Assembly: GCF_024703995.1 (NCBI RefSeq)
Contig: NZ_JAMXQV010000016.1
Span: 62,001-126,000, forward strand
Length of the DNA stretch: 64,000 bases
Direction: 5' to 3'
Source of the DNA: Amycolatopsis iheyensis
Lineage (GTDB): Bacteria; Actinomycetota; Actinomycetes; Mycobacteriales; Pseudonocardiaceae
The translations under genes and the position numbers were made by a program. This document shows, one piece after another, positions 34,103-42,277 of this stretch. Positions within the stretch are counted from its first letter, which is position 1. Every line of letters starts with the position of its first letter. The notes under the pieces were generated by a model, which did no database searches, had not been told where the DNA came from, and was given only the letters and a program-made list of their open reading frames with translations.

Positions 34103-34693
34103 TCAGCCGGGGTAGGGGCGGACCGCCCGCGCTTCGGCCAGCGACCGGGCCCACCAGCCCAGCTGGCCGAGCATCGCCTTCGCCGCGACGGCCGCGCCGT
34201 CGTCCTTCGGCGAGCCGTCGGCGCCGAAGCGGGTGTGGGCACCGTGGAAGCTGACCGTCTCGCGGATGGTGACCGCGTGCAGCTCGGCGAACACCGCCCG
34301 CAGGTGCTCGACCGCGCGCAGGCCACCGGAAATGCCGCCGTAGGAGACGAAAGCGACCGGCTTGGCCACCCATTCGGCGCGGTGCCAGTCGATCGCGTTC
34401 TTGAGCGAAGCCGGATAGCTGTGGTTGTACTCCGGGGTGACCACGACGAACGCGTCGGCGGCTTCGAGCCGCGGCGTCACCTTCGCGACTTCGGCGACGA
34501 CGGTGGCCGGCGGCGGCGTGCCGAAGGCCGGCATCACCAGCGGCAGGTCGGGTTCGGCGAGGTCGACGACGTCGACGTCGAACCCGCCGTGCTCGCGTGC
34601 GAACCCGGTCAGCCAGTCCGCGACCACCGGGCCGAACCGTCCTTCCCGGACACTTCCCACGATCACGGCCACCCGGACGGGAGCTTCGGACAC
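34103..34693 (-). CDS. NAD(P)H-dependent FMN reductase, probable SoxR target
   Basis: A 196-residue flavodoxin-like reductase. The FMN phosphate loop is VGSVREGRFG and the isoalloxazine loop is VVVTPEYNHSYPASLKNAIDW, both family hallmarks of NADPH-dependent FMN/quinone/azo reductases. It reduces flavin or quinones with two electrons in the cytoplasm. It is divergent from a SoxR gene with a near-perfect SoxR box between them. The Streptomyces SoxR regulon includes a reductase of this class, which supports the link. Confidence 0.92.
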   Translation of the reverse strand: MSEAPVRVAVIVGSVREGRFGPVVADWLTGFAREHGGFDVDVVDLAEPDLPLVMPAFGTPPPATVVAEVAKVTPRLEAADAFVVVTPEYNHSYPASLKNAIDWHRAEWVAKPVAFVSYGGISGGLRAVEHLRAVFAELHAVTIRETVSFHGAHTRFGADGSPKDDGAAVAAKAMLGQLGWWARSLAEARAVRPYPG

Positions 34694-34741
34694 GTTTCCT
34701 CCTTGCCACAGCGGCGTTGTTGCCGTCCGGGCCAGGATGAG

Positions 34742-34761
34742 ACCTCAAGTTCGCTTGAAGT
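34742..34761. promoter_or_regulatory. SoxR box
   Basis: ACCTCAAGTTCGCTTGAAGT: inverted repeat CCTCAAG-N4-CTTGAAG with one mismatch between arms. It matches the known SoxR site CCTCAAGTTAACTTGAGG at 15 of 18 positions. It lies in the gap between soxR (34792) and the FMN reductase (34693). Confidence 0.85.
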
Positions 34762-34791
34762 CAAGCGCGCGGCTGTGGTTGGCTGGGGACC

Positions 34792-35271
34792 ATGGTGAAC
34801 GCCACGGCCAGGACGCTGCCCGACCTCACGGTCGGCGAACTCTCCCGGCGCAGCGGAGTGCCCGCGTCGGCCCTGCGGTTCTACGAGGACGAGGGCCTGA
34901 TCCGCAGCCGCCGCACAGCGGGCAACCAGCGCCGCTACTGCCGCGACGCGCTGCGGCGGGTGACCTTCATCCGGATGTCCCAGCGGGTCGGCATGCCGCT
35001 GTCGAAGATCCGGGAAGTGCTCGCCCTGCTACCCGACGACCGCACCCCCACCCGCGCCGACTGGGCCCGGATCTCCAGGTGCTGGCAGGAGGACCTGAAC
35101 GCGCGGATCCGGCAGATGGAACAGCTGCGTGACGAGCTGACCGGCTGCATCGGCTGCGGCTGCATGTCACTGGCCAAGTGCCGGCTCGCGAACCCCGGTG
35201 ACCGGCTGGGCGCCGAAGGCCCGGGCCCGCGGCGCCTGCCCGATCACCGGGGCGAGGGCTACGAAGACTGA
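34792..35271 (+). CDS. soxR: Redox-sensitive MerR-family regulator SoxR
   Basis: A 159-residue regulator. The MerR winged helix is LTVGELSRRSGVPASALRFYEDEGLIRSRRTAGNQRRY, followed by a dimer helix. The [2Fe-2S] cluster motif is C119-x2-C122-x-C124-x5-C130, the SoxR signature. SoxR activates transcription when its cluster is oxidised by redox-cycling compounds. ATG 34792 begins just after the divergent SoxR box. The C-terminus extends about 20 residues past the usual Escherichia coli length. It overlaps the convergent DinB gene by 13 bp. Confidence 0.94.
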   Translation: MVNATARTLPDLTVGELSRRSGVPASALRFYEDEGLIRSRRTAGNQRRYCRDALRRVTFIRMSQRVGMPLSKIREVLALLPDDRTPTRADWARISRCWQEDLNARIRQMEQLRDELTGCIGCGCMSLAKCRLANPGDRLGAEGPGPRRLPDHRGEGYED

Positions 35272-35777
35272 CGGCGGTCCAGCACCCCGCGGACGAACAT
35301 CGCCTGGCCGGCGTGCTGGCTGTCGTCGTCGAGGACGCTGACCAGCCGCACGCCCAGCGTGACCGGCGGGTCCCAGGCGTCGTCGACGACCCGGTCGAGG
35401 GCCTGGCCGTCGAGACCGCCGAGGAACTTGACCGTCTGCTCGTGGACCGCGTCGTAGTAGCCCGTGAGCAGCTCCGGGCGGTCGACGCGGAGCGCCTCGA
35501 CGTCGGCCGGGCGGTGGCCGTAGCCGGTGTCGGCCGCCGGGAACGGCAGGCCGAAGCGCGACAGCCAGTCCTGCCCGGTCCACACCTGCTCGGTCCCGGC
35601 CACGTCGGCGACGTGGTCGTCCTGGACCCGGGTCAGGTGCCACACCAGCCAGGCGATCGAGTTGGCTTCGTCGTCCAGCCGGGTCCGGAGCTGCTCGGCG
35701 GTGAGACCGGTCACCGCCGCGTGCACGTTCTCCTGGACCCGGCTGAACCCGTCGACGAGCAGATCGGCCACGTTCAT
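35259..35777 (-). CDS. DinB/DUF664-like protein (mycothiol-dependent type)
   Basis: A 172-residue four-helix protein. The metal-site histidines are expected in SIAWLVWHLTRVQDDHVADV and in DSQHAGQAMFVRGVL near the end. This pattern fits the actinobacterial DinB/DUF664 group, several of which are thiol transferases using mycothiol. The exact reaction is unknown. ATG 35777 begins the first helix. Confidence 0.88.
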   Translation of the reverse strand: MNVADLLVDGFSRVQENVHAAVTGLTAEQLRTRLDDEANSIAWLVWHLTRVQDDHVADVAGTEQVWTGQDWLSRFGLPFPAADTGYGHRPADVEALRVDRPELLTGYYDAVHEQTVKFLGGLDGQALDRVVDDAWDPPVTLGVRLVSVLDDDSQHAGQAMFVRGVLDRRQSS

Positions 35778-35846
35778 CGGCTGCCTCCCGGTGCTGACAC
35801 GTTCTCAGCGTGCTACCCGATCATGCCCGCCCGCAAACGGCGCCGG

Positions 35847-36371
35847 TCAGCGCGGCAGCAGCTGGTCGAAGAACGACCGGTACCGGCGCAGCGCGATCCG
35901 CAGCTCCTCGGTGGCCGGCTCGCCCTGCTGCCACTGGTTTTCCAGCTCGCTCTTGTGCTCGGCGAACGTGGTGGCCAAGGCGCTGATCACGCCGGCGACG
36001 AGCTCGTCGGCCTGCTGGACGGCCTGCTTCGGGTCGTCGACGAAGCCGGTCTGGACGTTCTGCCAGCGGTCGCGGAAGCCGGTGACCTTCTCCTCGTCGA
36101 TCAGCGCCGGGGTCTCGACGTCGCCGCCCGATTGCGCGGGCGTCGTGTCGGCGCGGGAGTCCTCGCCGGCGGGCTTGGCCGAGGCCGAAGCCAGGTCGGC
36201 CGTGCTCAGGTTCTGGTCGCCGCCGAAGTCGCCGTCCCAGCCCTCGGCGGTGTCCGGTTCGCGGAAGTCCGCGTGGTCCTGGCCGGGCACGGTGCCCGGC
36301 TCACGGGCGTCGGCGCGCCCGGTCAGGTCGTCGTCGTGTTCGCTGTCGTGCCGGGTCAGGTGCTCGGTCAT
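35847..36371 (-). CDS. Unknown soluble protein, paralogue of the upstream membrane protein
   Basis: A 174-residue protein. The first 90 residues are acidic and low-complexity, with many Asp/Glu/Gly. The C-terminal 80 residues, starting near FRDRWQNVQTGFVDDPKQAVQQADELV and ending LRIALRRYRSFFDQLLPR, repeat the domain of the upstream gene. GGAGGACG lies before the ATG. It begins 2 bp after the preceding gene in the same operon. I do not know a function. Confidence 0.82.
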   Translation of the reverse strand: MTEHLTRHDSEHDDDLTGRADAREPGTVPGQDHADFREPDTAEGWDGDFGGDQNLSTADLASASAKPAGEDSRADTTPAQSGGDVETPALIDEEKVTGFRDRWQNVQTGFVDDPKQAVQQADELVAGVISALATTFAEHKSELENQWQQGEPATEELRIALRRYRSFFDQLLPR

Positions 36372-36373
36372 GG

Positions 36374-37048
36374 TCAACGTCCTCCGTTCCACTCGGTCCG
36401 CGGCTGCGCGGACGCCTGGTGCTCGTGCTGGGCGGTGTCGTCGTCACGGCGGTCGGCGTGGTCGTGCCCGTTCCGCCGGTCGTGGTGGTCACGATCATGG
36501 TGGTCGCGGTGCTCGTCGTCGGCGCCGTCGGTCAGCAGGTCCTCGAAGACGGTCCGGTAGCGCACCATCGCGTCGCGCAGGTCCTCAGTGGACGCTCCGT
36601 CCCGCTTCTGCTGCGTGGTGTGCGCGGCGCGGTAGTGCTCCAGGGTCTTGGCGTGGCGCACGGAAAGGTCGGCCACCTGCTGCTCGTAGCCCTCGGTCGG
36701 GTAGCCGCGTTCGGCCATCAGCGCGACCAGCAACCGGTCCGCTTCGGACACCGCGGTGGCCGGGTGGTCGACGAACTTTTCCTGCACGCCGGCCCATTCC
36801 GTGGCGTAGCGTTCGCGCGCCGACGCGGAGAGCGGGCGGATGTCGAGCTCCTTGTGCCGGCGCTCGCGCTCGGCCAGTTCCCGTTGCGCGGCACGGGGAT
36901 TGTCACTCTCTTCGACCGTGCGGTCGTACTCCGGACCGAAGCGCTGCTGCAGCCGTTTTCGCTGCATCTCTTGTGAAACCAGCCAGATCACGGCGCCGAG
37001 CACCGCGATGGCCACGACGACGATCACGACGATCAGCCATGTGGGCAT
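36374..37048 (-). CDS. Membrane-anchored unknown protein with His/Asp-rich tail
   Basis: A 224-residue protein. Residues 2-25 form a membrane anchor (TWLIVVIVVVAIAVLGAVIWL). A domain with WAGVQEKFVDHPATAVSEADRLLVALMAERGYP and LRDAMVRYRTVFEDLL follows, matching the partner gene downstream. The last 40 residues are rich in His and Asp (clusters such as DHHDRDHHD), suggesting metal binding or strong charge. The start at 37048 gives the anchor. No family name is known to me. Confidence 0.85.
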   Translation of the reverse strand: MPTWLIVVIVVVAIAVLGAVIWLVSQEMQRKRLQQRFGPEYDRTVEESDNPRAAQRELAERERRHKELDIRPLSASARERYATEWAGVQEKFVDHPATAVSEADRLLVALMAERGYPTEGYEQQVADLSVRHAKTLEHYRAAHTTQQKRDGASTEDLRDAMVRYRTVFEDLLTDGADDEHRDHHDRDHHDRRNGHDHADRRDDDTAQHEHQASAQPRTEWNGGR

Positions 37049-37173
37049 CTCAAAAACTCCTTCACGGATCTCGCCCCCGATGGGTGCCGTGTGCCCGGTT
37101 ACCCGGTGCCGAAAACCGTTGTCGCGCACGATTGGGCCGACCGGCCGCGTCGATGCGGCCGGATGCCCGGGTG

Positions 37174-37232
37174 TAACGACGATAACAGTGGATGACTAGC
37201 GTCGTTACCAGCGAAGTGCTATCGTCGATAAC
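37174..37232. promoter_or_regulatory. Repeated GTTATCG-type motifs upstream of SDR pair
   Basis: TAACGACGATAAC (37174-37186), GTCGTTAC (about 37201-37208) and palindrome TATCGTCGATA (37220-37230), followed by ACA, are related motifs on both strands within 60 bp. They stand before the SDR operon start at 37285 and probably bind a TetR-like repressor not encoded nearby. Confidence 0.5.
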
Positions 37233-37284
37233 AGAACGACGGAAGCGGCGATACCACCGCCGCCCGGAACGGAAGAAGGATCCG

Positions 37285-38028
37285 ATGAGCACCAGCACCC
37301 AGTCCCGCGTCGCGATCGTCACCGGCGGCTCCCGCGGCATCGGCCGCCAGGTCGCCGAGTGCCTGGCCGCCGACGGCATGGCGGTCGTCGTCAACTACGC
37401 CGGCAACGAGAAGGAGGCCCAGGCCGCGGTCGACGCCATCACCGAACGCGGGGGCCGCGCGGTCGCCGTGCGCGCCGACGTGGCCGACCCGGCCGCGGTC
37501 GCGGAGCTGTTCGACACCGCGGAGCGCACGTACGGCGGCGTGGACGTCGTCGCGCACCTGGCCGGCGTGATGAACCCGCCGACGCCGATCGCGGACACCG
37601 ACTTCGAAGTCCTCGACCGCGTGCACCGCACCAACATCCGCGGCACGTTCGCGGTGGCCCAGCAGGCCGCGAAGCGGGTGCGCGACGGCGGCGCGGTGAT
37701 CACCACCTCGACGTCGGTGCTCGGGCTGAACCTGCCCGGCTACGGCATCTACAACGCCACCAAGGGCGCGGTCGAGGCGATCACCATGATCCTGGCGCGC
37801 GAGCTGCGCGGGCGCGACATCACCGTGAACACCGTGGCCCCCGGCCCGACCGCGACCGCGTTGTTCCTCGACGGCAAGGACGAGGAGACGATCGACCGGA
37901 TGGCCAAGCAGCCGCCGCTCGAGCGGCTCGGCCGGCCCGAGGACATCGCCGAGGTCGTCGCGTTCCTCGCCGGCCCGGCGCGCTGGGTCAACGGCCAGGT
38001 GCTGCGCGCCAACGGCGGAATCGTCTGA
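37285..38028 (+). CDS. SDR-family oxidoreductase (FabG-like)
   Basis: A 247-residue classical SDR. Cofactor loop TGGSRGIGRQ, NADPH-type basic residue after strand 2, catalytic Ser in TTSTSVLG, YNATK as YxxxK, and PGPTATALF after strand 6. Substrate is unknown. GAAGAAGGAT is the ribosome site for ATG 37285. It lies 10 bp upstream of a second SDR gene, so the two form an operon under the motifs at 37174-37232. Confidence 0.92.
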   Translation: MSTSTQSRVAIVTGGSRGIGRQVAECLAADGMAVVVNYAGNEKEAQAAVDAITERGGRAVAVRADVADPAAVAELFDTAERTYGGVDVVAHLAGVMNPPTPIADTDFEVLDRVHRTNIRGTFAVAQQAAKRVRDGGAVITTSTSVLGLNLPGYGIYNATKGAVEAITMILARELRGRDITVNTVAPGPTATALFLDGKDEETIDRMAKQPPLERLGRPEDIAEVVAFLAGPARWVNGQVLRANGGIV

Positions 38029-38038
38029 GGGGGAAGCC

Positions 38039-38926
38039 ATGATCATCGTCGTCACCGGCGCCTCCAGCGGGATCGGCGCCCTCTCCGCCCGGGCACTGGC
38101 GCGCGCCGGGCACACCGTCCACGCGGGCATGCGCGACACCGCCGGCCGCAACGCGCCGCAGGTCGAAGCCGCCGCCGTGTACGCCCGCGAACACGGCGTC
38201 GACCTGCGGTCGGTCGAGCTGGACGTCTCCAGCCAGGAGTCCGCCGACGCCGCGATCGCCACGATCGTCGCCGAGCACGGGCGGCTGGACACCGTGGTGC
38301 ACAACGCCGGGCACATGGTGCTCGGCCCGGCCGAGGCGTTCACCCCCGAGCAGCTCGCGCAGCTGTACGACACGAACGTGATCGGGGCGCAGCGGGTCAA
38401 CCGGGCCGCCCTGCCGCACCTGCGTGCGCAGCGCGACGGCCTGCTGGTGTGGGTGTCGAGCAGCAGCGTCCGCGGTGGCACCCCGCCCTACCTGGCGCCG
38501 TACTTCGCGGCGAAGGCGGCGATGGACAGCCTCGCCGTCTCCTACGCCGCCGAGCTGGCCCGGTTCGGCATCGACACCACGATCGTGGTGCCCGGCGCGT
38601 TCACCTCGGGCACCAACCACTTCCCGAACTCCGGGCACCCGGCCGACGAGGCCGTCGCGAAGGCCTACGAAGAGCGGTACGCGGGCCTGACCGACCAGGT
38701 CGCGGCGAAGCTGGCCGAGATCACCCCGGCCGACGCCGATGTCGCCGTCGTCGCCGAAGAGCTGGCGCGCGTGGTCGACCTGCCGAAGGGGAAGCGGCCG
38801 TTCCGGGTGCACATCGACCCGTCCGACGACGGCGGGTGGCTCGTCGCGGAGGTCGGCGACCGGATCCGGCGGGAGTTCCTGCGGCGGATCGACCTCGCCG
38901 ACCTGCTCAGCCCGTCGTCCGCGTGA
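38039..38926 (+). CDS. SDR-family oxidoreductase
   Basis: A 295-residue SDR. Cofactor loop TGASSGIGAL, HNAGHMVLGP (NAG motif), VSSSSVRGG with catalytic Ser, and YFAAK (YxxxK). The C-terminus is extended and ends RREFLRRIDLADLL. It is similar to the SDR cut by the left end of the window. The preceding SDR is 10 bp upstream. Its 3' end overlaps the DUF6314 gene by 20 bp. Confidence 0.91.
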   Translation: MIIVVTGASSGIGALSARALARAGHTVHAGMRDTAGRNAPQVEAAAVYAREHGVDLRSVELDVSSQESADAAIATIVAEHGRLDTVVHNAGHMVLGPAEAFTPEQLAQLYDTNVIGAQRVNRAALPHLRAQRDGLLVWVSSSSVRGGTPPYLAPYFAAKAAMDSLAVSYAAELARFGIDTTIVVPGAFTSGTNHFPNSGHPADEAVAKAYEERYAGLTDQVAAKLAEITPADADVAVVAEELARVVDLPKGKRPFRVHIDPSDDGGWLVAEVGDRIRREFLRRIDLADLLSPSSA

Positions 38927-39344
38927 ACCGGGTGACGATCAGGTGGTCCTTCGCCGGGCCGCGGACTGCCCACTCCTGCCGCCAGCGCCGCGCGTCGAGC
39001 ACCTGGTAGCTGCCGCGGTACAGGTCGTCGCGGCAGGGGTGGTCGGTGGCCCAGTGCCCGGCGCGCAGGTCGAGCTCGTGGAAGAAGCCGCCGTGGTCGA
39101 AGTGGACGTCGGCCCGGCCGGGGGCGGTGGGCCGGTAGTGCAGGGTGCGCGTGACCGGGCCGCGGTAGGTGCCGAGGCGCATCTCGCCGGCTTCGCGGTA
39201 GACGAGTTCGCCGTCTTCTTCGGTGAAGCTCGCGGTGCCGGTCACCTCCCCCGCCGCCTCGCCGTCGGCGGTGAGGATTTCGCGATCCAGCCGCCACGCA
39301 CCGGCGAAATGCGCGGCGAGATCGGGAACCGGCCAGTACTCCAC
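38907..39344 (-). CDS. DUF6314 family protein
   Basis: A 145-residue beta-rich protein: AHFAGAWRLDREI at the start, YREAGEMRLGTYRGPVTRTLHYRP in the middle and WRQEWAVRGPAKDHLIVTRFTR at the end. The Trp-Arg pattern and length fit the DUF6314 lipocalin-like family. No biochemical role is known. It starts at ATG 39344, divergent from recQ. Confidence 0.83.
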   Translation of the reverse strand: MEYWPVPDLAAHFAGAWRLDREILTADGEAAGEVTGTASFTEEDGELVYREAGEMRLGTYRGPVTRTLHYRPTAPGRADVHFDHGGFFHELDLRAGHWATDHPCRDDLYRGSYQVLDARRWRQEWAVRGPAKDHLIVTRFTRTTG

Positions 39345-39382
39345 GCGTCCAGTGTGCCACCCCGCGGCGGGCCGGGCCGGAA

Positions 39383-39405
39383 CTGTCGGACCCCCGCTCT
39401 ATAGT
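39383..39405 (+). promoter_or_regulatory. PafBC/RecA-NDp-like leaderless promoter of recQ
   Basis: CTGTCGGAC-N8-TATAGT. The known mycobacterial RecA-independent DNA-damage element is TTGTCRGTG-N8-TAN3T; spacing and -10 match exactly and six of nine upstream bases match. Seven bases separate TATAGT from the GTG start, so the transcript should be leaderless. Confidence 0.6.
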
Positions 39406-39412
39406 CGGCCGG

Positions 39413-41248
39413 GTGGCAGAGACCGAGCTCACGACCGTGTCCGACGCGCTGGAGACCCTCCGGCGCGTGTTCGGCTACGACAGTTTCCGCGGCGAGCAAG
39501 CGGCGATCGTCGAGCACGTGATCGCGGGTGGCGACGCGCTCGTGCTGATGCCCACCGGCGGCGGGAAGTCGTTGTGCTACCAGATTCCCGCGCTGGTGCG
39601 CCCGGGTGTCGGGGTCGTGGTGTCGCCGCTGATCGCGTTGATGCAGGACCAGGTCGACGCGCTGCGCAACGCCGGCGTCCGCGCCGGGTTCCTCAACTCC
39701 ACGCAGGACTACGCGGCGCGCCAGGAAGTCGAGACGGCGTTCCTGGCCGGCGAGCTCGACCTGCTCTACCTGGCGCCGGAACGGCTTTCGGTCGAATCCA
39801 CCGTGCGGCTGCTCGACCGCGGCAAGATCGCGTTGTTCGCGATCGACGAAGCGCACTGCGTCGCCCAGTGGGGCCACGACTTCCGGCCCGACTACCTCCA
39901 GCTGTCCGCGTTGCACGAGCGCTGGCCGGAGGTGCCGCGGATCGCGTTGACCGCCACGGCGACCGAGGCCACGCACAAGGAGATCTCGGCCCGGCTTCAG
40001 CTCGACGACGCGCGGCACTTCGTCGCGAGCTTCGACCGGCCGAACATCCAGTACCGGATCGTCGGCAAGAACTCACCGCAGCGGCAGCTGCTGGAGCTGC
40101 TGCGCACCGAGCACAAGGGCGACGCGGGGATCGTCTACTGCCTGTCCCGGAACTCGGTCGAGAAGACGGCGGAGTTCCTGGTGCAGAACGGGATTCCGGC
40201 GGTGCCCTACCACGCGGGGCTCGACGCGCGCACCCGCGCGAAGCACCAGTCGCGGTTCCTGCGCGAAGACGGGCTGATCGTGGTCGCGACGATCGCGTTC
40301 GGCATGGGCATCGACAAACCGGACGTCCGGTTCGTCGCGCACCTCGACCTGCCGAAGTCGGTCGAGGGCTACTACCAGGAGACCGGCCGCGCGGGGCGGG
40401 ATGGCCAGCCGTCGACCGCCTGGCTCGCGTACGGGCTGCAGGACGTGGTGCAGCAGCGGAAGATGATCGACACGTCCGAGGGGGACGACGCGCACCGGCG
40501 GCGGCTGGGCGCGCACCTGAACGCGATGCTGGCGCTGTGCGAGACGGTGGAGTGCCGGCGCGTGCAGATCCTCAACTACTTCGGGCAGAAGGCCGAGCCG
40601 TGCGGCAACTGCGACACGTGCCTGAGCCCGCCGGAGAAATGGGACGGCACGATCCCGGCGCAGAAGCTGCTGTCGACGGTGGTCCGGCTGCGCAACGAGC
40701 GGCGGCAGAAGTTCGGCGCGGGCCAGATCACGGACATCCTGCTCGGCAAGTCGACCCCGAAGGTGACGCAGTTCCAGCACGACACGCTCAAGACGTTCGG
40801 CATCGGCACCGAGCTGCGCGAGCCGGAGTGGCGAGCGGTGGTCCGCCAGCTGCTGGCGCAGGGCTTGCTGGCGGTCGAGGGCGACTACGGTTCCCTGGTC
40901 CTGACGGAGGCCAGCGCGGAGGTGCTGGGCGGAGACCGCCAGGTGATGCTGCGCCGAGAGCCGGAGCGAGCAGCGGCGGCGAAGGCCCGCAGCACGAAGC
41001 GGACGACGGTGGCGGCGGAGATGCCCGCGGAGGCGGCCCCGCTGTTCGAGCGCCTGCGGGCTTGGCGCGCGGGGGTGGCGAAGGAGCAGGGGGTGCCGGC
41101 GTACGTGGTCTTCCACGACGCGACGTTGCGCCAGATCGCGACCCAGCGGCCGGCATCGCTGGCCGAGCTGGGGACGGTGAGCGGGGTGGGCGAGAACAAG
41201 CTCGCCAAGTACGGCGAGGGTGTGCTGGAGGCGCTGGCCGCGGAGTAG
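39413..41248 (+). CDS. recQ: ATP-dependent DNA helicase RecQ
   Basis: A 611-residue 3'-5' helicase. RecA-like domain 1 has MPTGGGKSLCYQ (Walker A, K52) and AIDEAHCVAQWGHDFRPDY (DEAH plus aromatic loop). Domain 2 has QETGRAGRDGQPS (motif VI). A zinc module with four Cys in VECRRVQILNYF and EPCGNCDTC is followed by a winged helix and a C-terminal HRDC domain (PLFERLRAWRAG to GENKLAKYGEGVLEALA). It acts in recombination repair. GTG 39413 is the start. Confidence 0.95.
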   Translation: MAETELTTVSDALETLRRVFGYDSFRGEQAAIVEHVIAGGDALVLMPTGGGKSLCYQIPALVRPGVGVVVSPLIALMQDQVDALRNAGVRAGFLNSTQDYAARQEVETAFLAGELDLLYLAPERLSVESTVRLLDRGKIALFAIDEAHCVAQWGHDFRPDYLQLSALHERWPEVPRIALTATATEATHKEISARLQLDDARHFVASFDRPNIQYRIVGKNSPQRQLLELLRTEHKGDAGIVYCLSRNSVEKTAEFLVQNGIPAVPYHAGLDARTRAKHQSRFLREDGLIVVATIAFGMGIDKPDVRFVAHLDLPKSVEGYYQETGRAGRDGQPSTAWLAYGLQDVVQQRKMIDTSEGDDAHRRRLGAHLNAMLALCETVECRRVQILNYFGQKAEPCGNCDTCLSPPEKWDGTIPAQKLLSTVVRLRNERRQKFGAGQITDILLGKSTPKVTQFQHDTLKTFGIGTELREPEWRAVVRQLLAQGLLAVEGDYGSLVLTEASAEVLGGDRQVMLRREPERAAAAKARSTKRTTVAAEMPAEAAPLFERLRAWRAGVAKEQGVPAYVVFHDATLRQIATQRPASLAELGTVSGVGENKLAKYGEGVLEALAAE

Positions 41249-41891
41249 CGGGGGCGGGGCCGGTCGAGGCGGGCGGTCCAGGGCAGATCCGGGCCGGCCG
41301 AGGCGAGCGGTCCGGGGCAGGCAGATCCCGGCGCGGCCAAGCCGGGCCGGGCCGGGCAGCCGAAGCGAGCACTCCGGGCGGCGCGCCGCGACCGGAGGCC
41401 GGGGCCCGCTGGCCCCGGCGCGGCCAAGCCGGCCCGAGGCAGGTCGGCCGAGGCGAGCGGTCCAGGCGGGTGCGACGTGGGCCAACGGATGGCCCGCCAC
41501 CGCCAAGCCGAGCCGGGACAGCCGCAGCGAGCAGTCCGCGCGGACCCGCCGCGGCCGGAGGCCGGGCCCGCTGGCCCTGGCACGGCCAAGCCGAACCGGC
41601 CCGAGGCAGGTCGGCCGGGGCGAGCGGTCCAGGCTCGCCGTGGCCGGAGGTGGTGGCCCGCGCTGGACCCGGCGCAGACCCCGGCGGCCAAGCCGGGGCC
41701 GGCTCCCGGGGGCGCTGGCCGCAGAGATCGCCGGCACGACCGGAACCGCCCGCTCCAGGTTGCGGGCGGCGCCGAGGCGATGATCGCCGCGGCCGTGTCG
41801 GGCTGGGCCTCGGCCGCCCGAGTGGCCGGCCGAGGCCCCCAGCCGTCGATCCGCCGCGGGCCGGCCGCTCGGTTTCAGCCGATCGGGTGGG
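41249..41891. repeat. Gene-free GC-rich gap with degenerate repeats
   Basis: About 640 bp with no gene. It is built of recurring GCCAAGCCG, GAGGCGAGCGGTCC and CCGGAGGCCGGG elements. The longest near-repeat runs from about 41385 to 41467 and again from about 41548 to 41632, an offset of 163 bp. All frames are open because of composition only. Confidence 0.65.
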
Positions 41892-42116
41892 TCAGCGGCC
41901 GGCCGCGGGGCCGGGCTGGCCGTTGGGGCCCGTGACCGAGTTGACCTTGCGGACCGCTCCCGCGATCTGGTCGTGGTACTTGCCCTTGGTCTTGTCGTCG
42001 ACGAACTTGGCCGCCTTGCCGACCGCCTGGTTCACCTTTTCCGGGTTCTTCTTCGCGTAGGCGCGGGCCGCGCCGGCCGCCCCGGCCAACATGGTCAGTT
42101 TGCGCATCAAAGGCAC
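41892..42116 (-). CDS. MT0933-like antitoxin family protein
   Basis: A 74-residue basic protein: an N-terminal helix (LTMLAGAAGAARAYAKKNPEKVNQAVGKAAK) followed by FVDDKTKGKYHDQI, the characteristic part of the MT0933/Rv0909-type antitoxin family. No toxin gene is next to it, so a toxin-antitoxin role is unproven. GTG 42116 lies a few bases after GGGAGGACC. A Gly/Pro-rich tail ends it. Confidence 0.8.
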   Translation of the reverse strand: MPLMRKLTMLAGAAGAARAYAKKNPEKVNQAVGKAAKFVDDKTKGKYHDQIAGAVRKVNSVTGPNGQPGPAAGR

Positions 42117-42277
42117 GGTGGTCCTCCCTCATCGGGTTCCGGTCATCCTGACAACGCGGACGAACCACCCGGAGGTTCCCCGTGTGACGACCGCCAAACC
42201 ACGCCAGGCCCGTTCACGCAGGGTCGGCACGGGAAATTCGCGCGCCCGGCGCCGCTCCCGGCCCTAGGCTCGCGATC

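Noticed and set aside
41892..42116. Toxin-antitoxin locus
   Set aside because: Only the antitoxin-like gene is visible; no toxin-like frame adjoins it on either strand.
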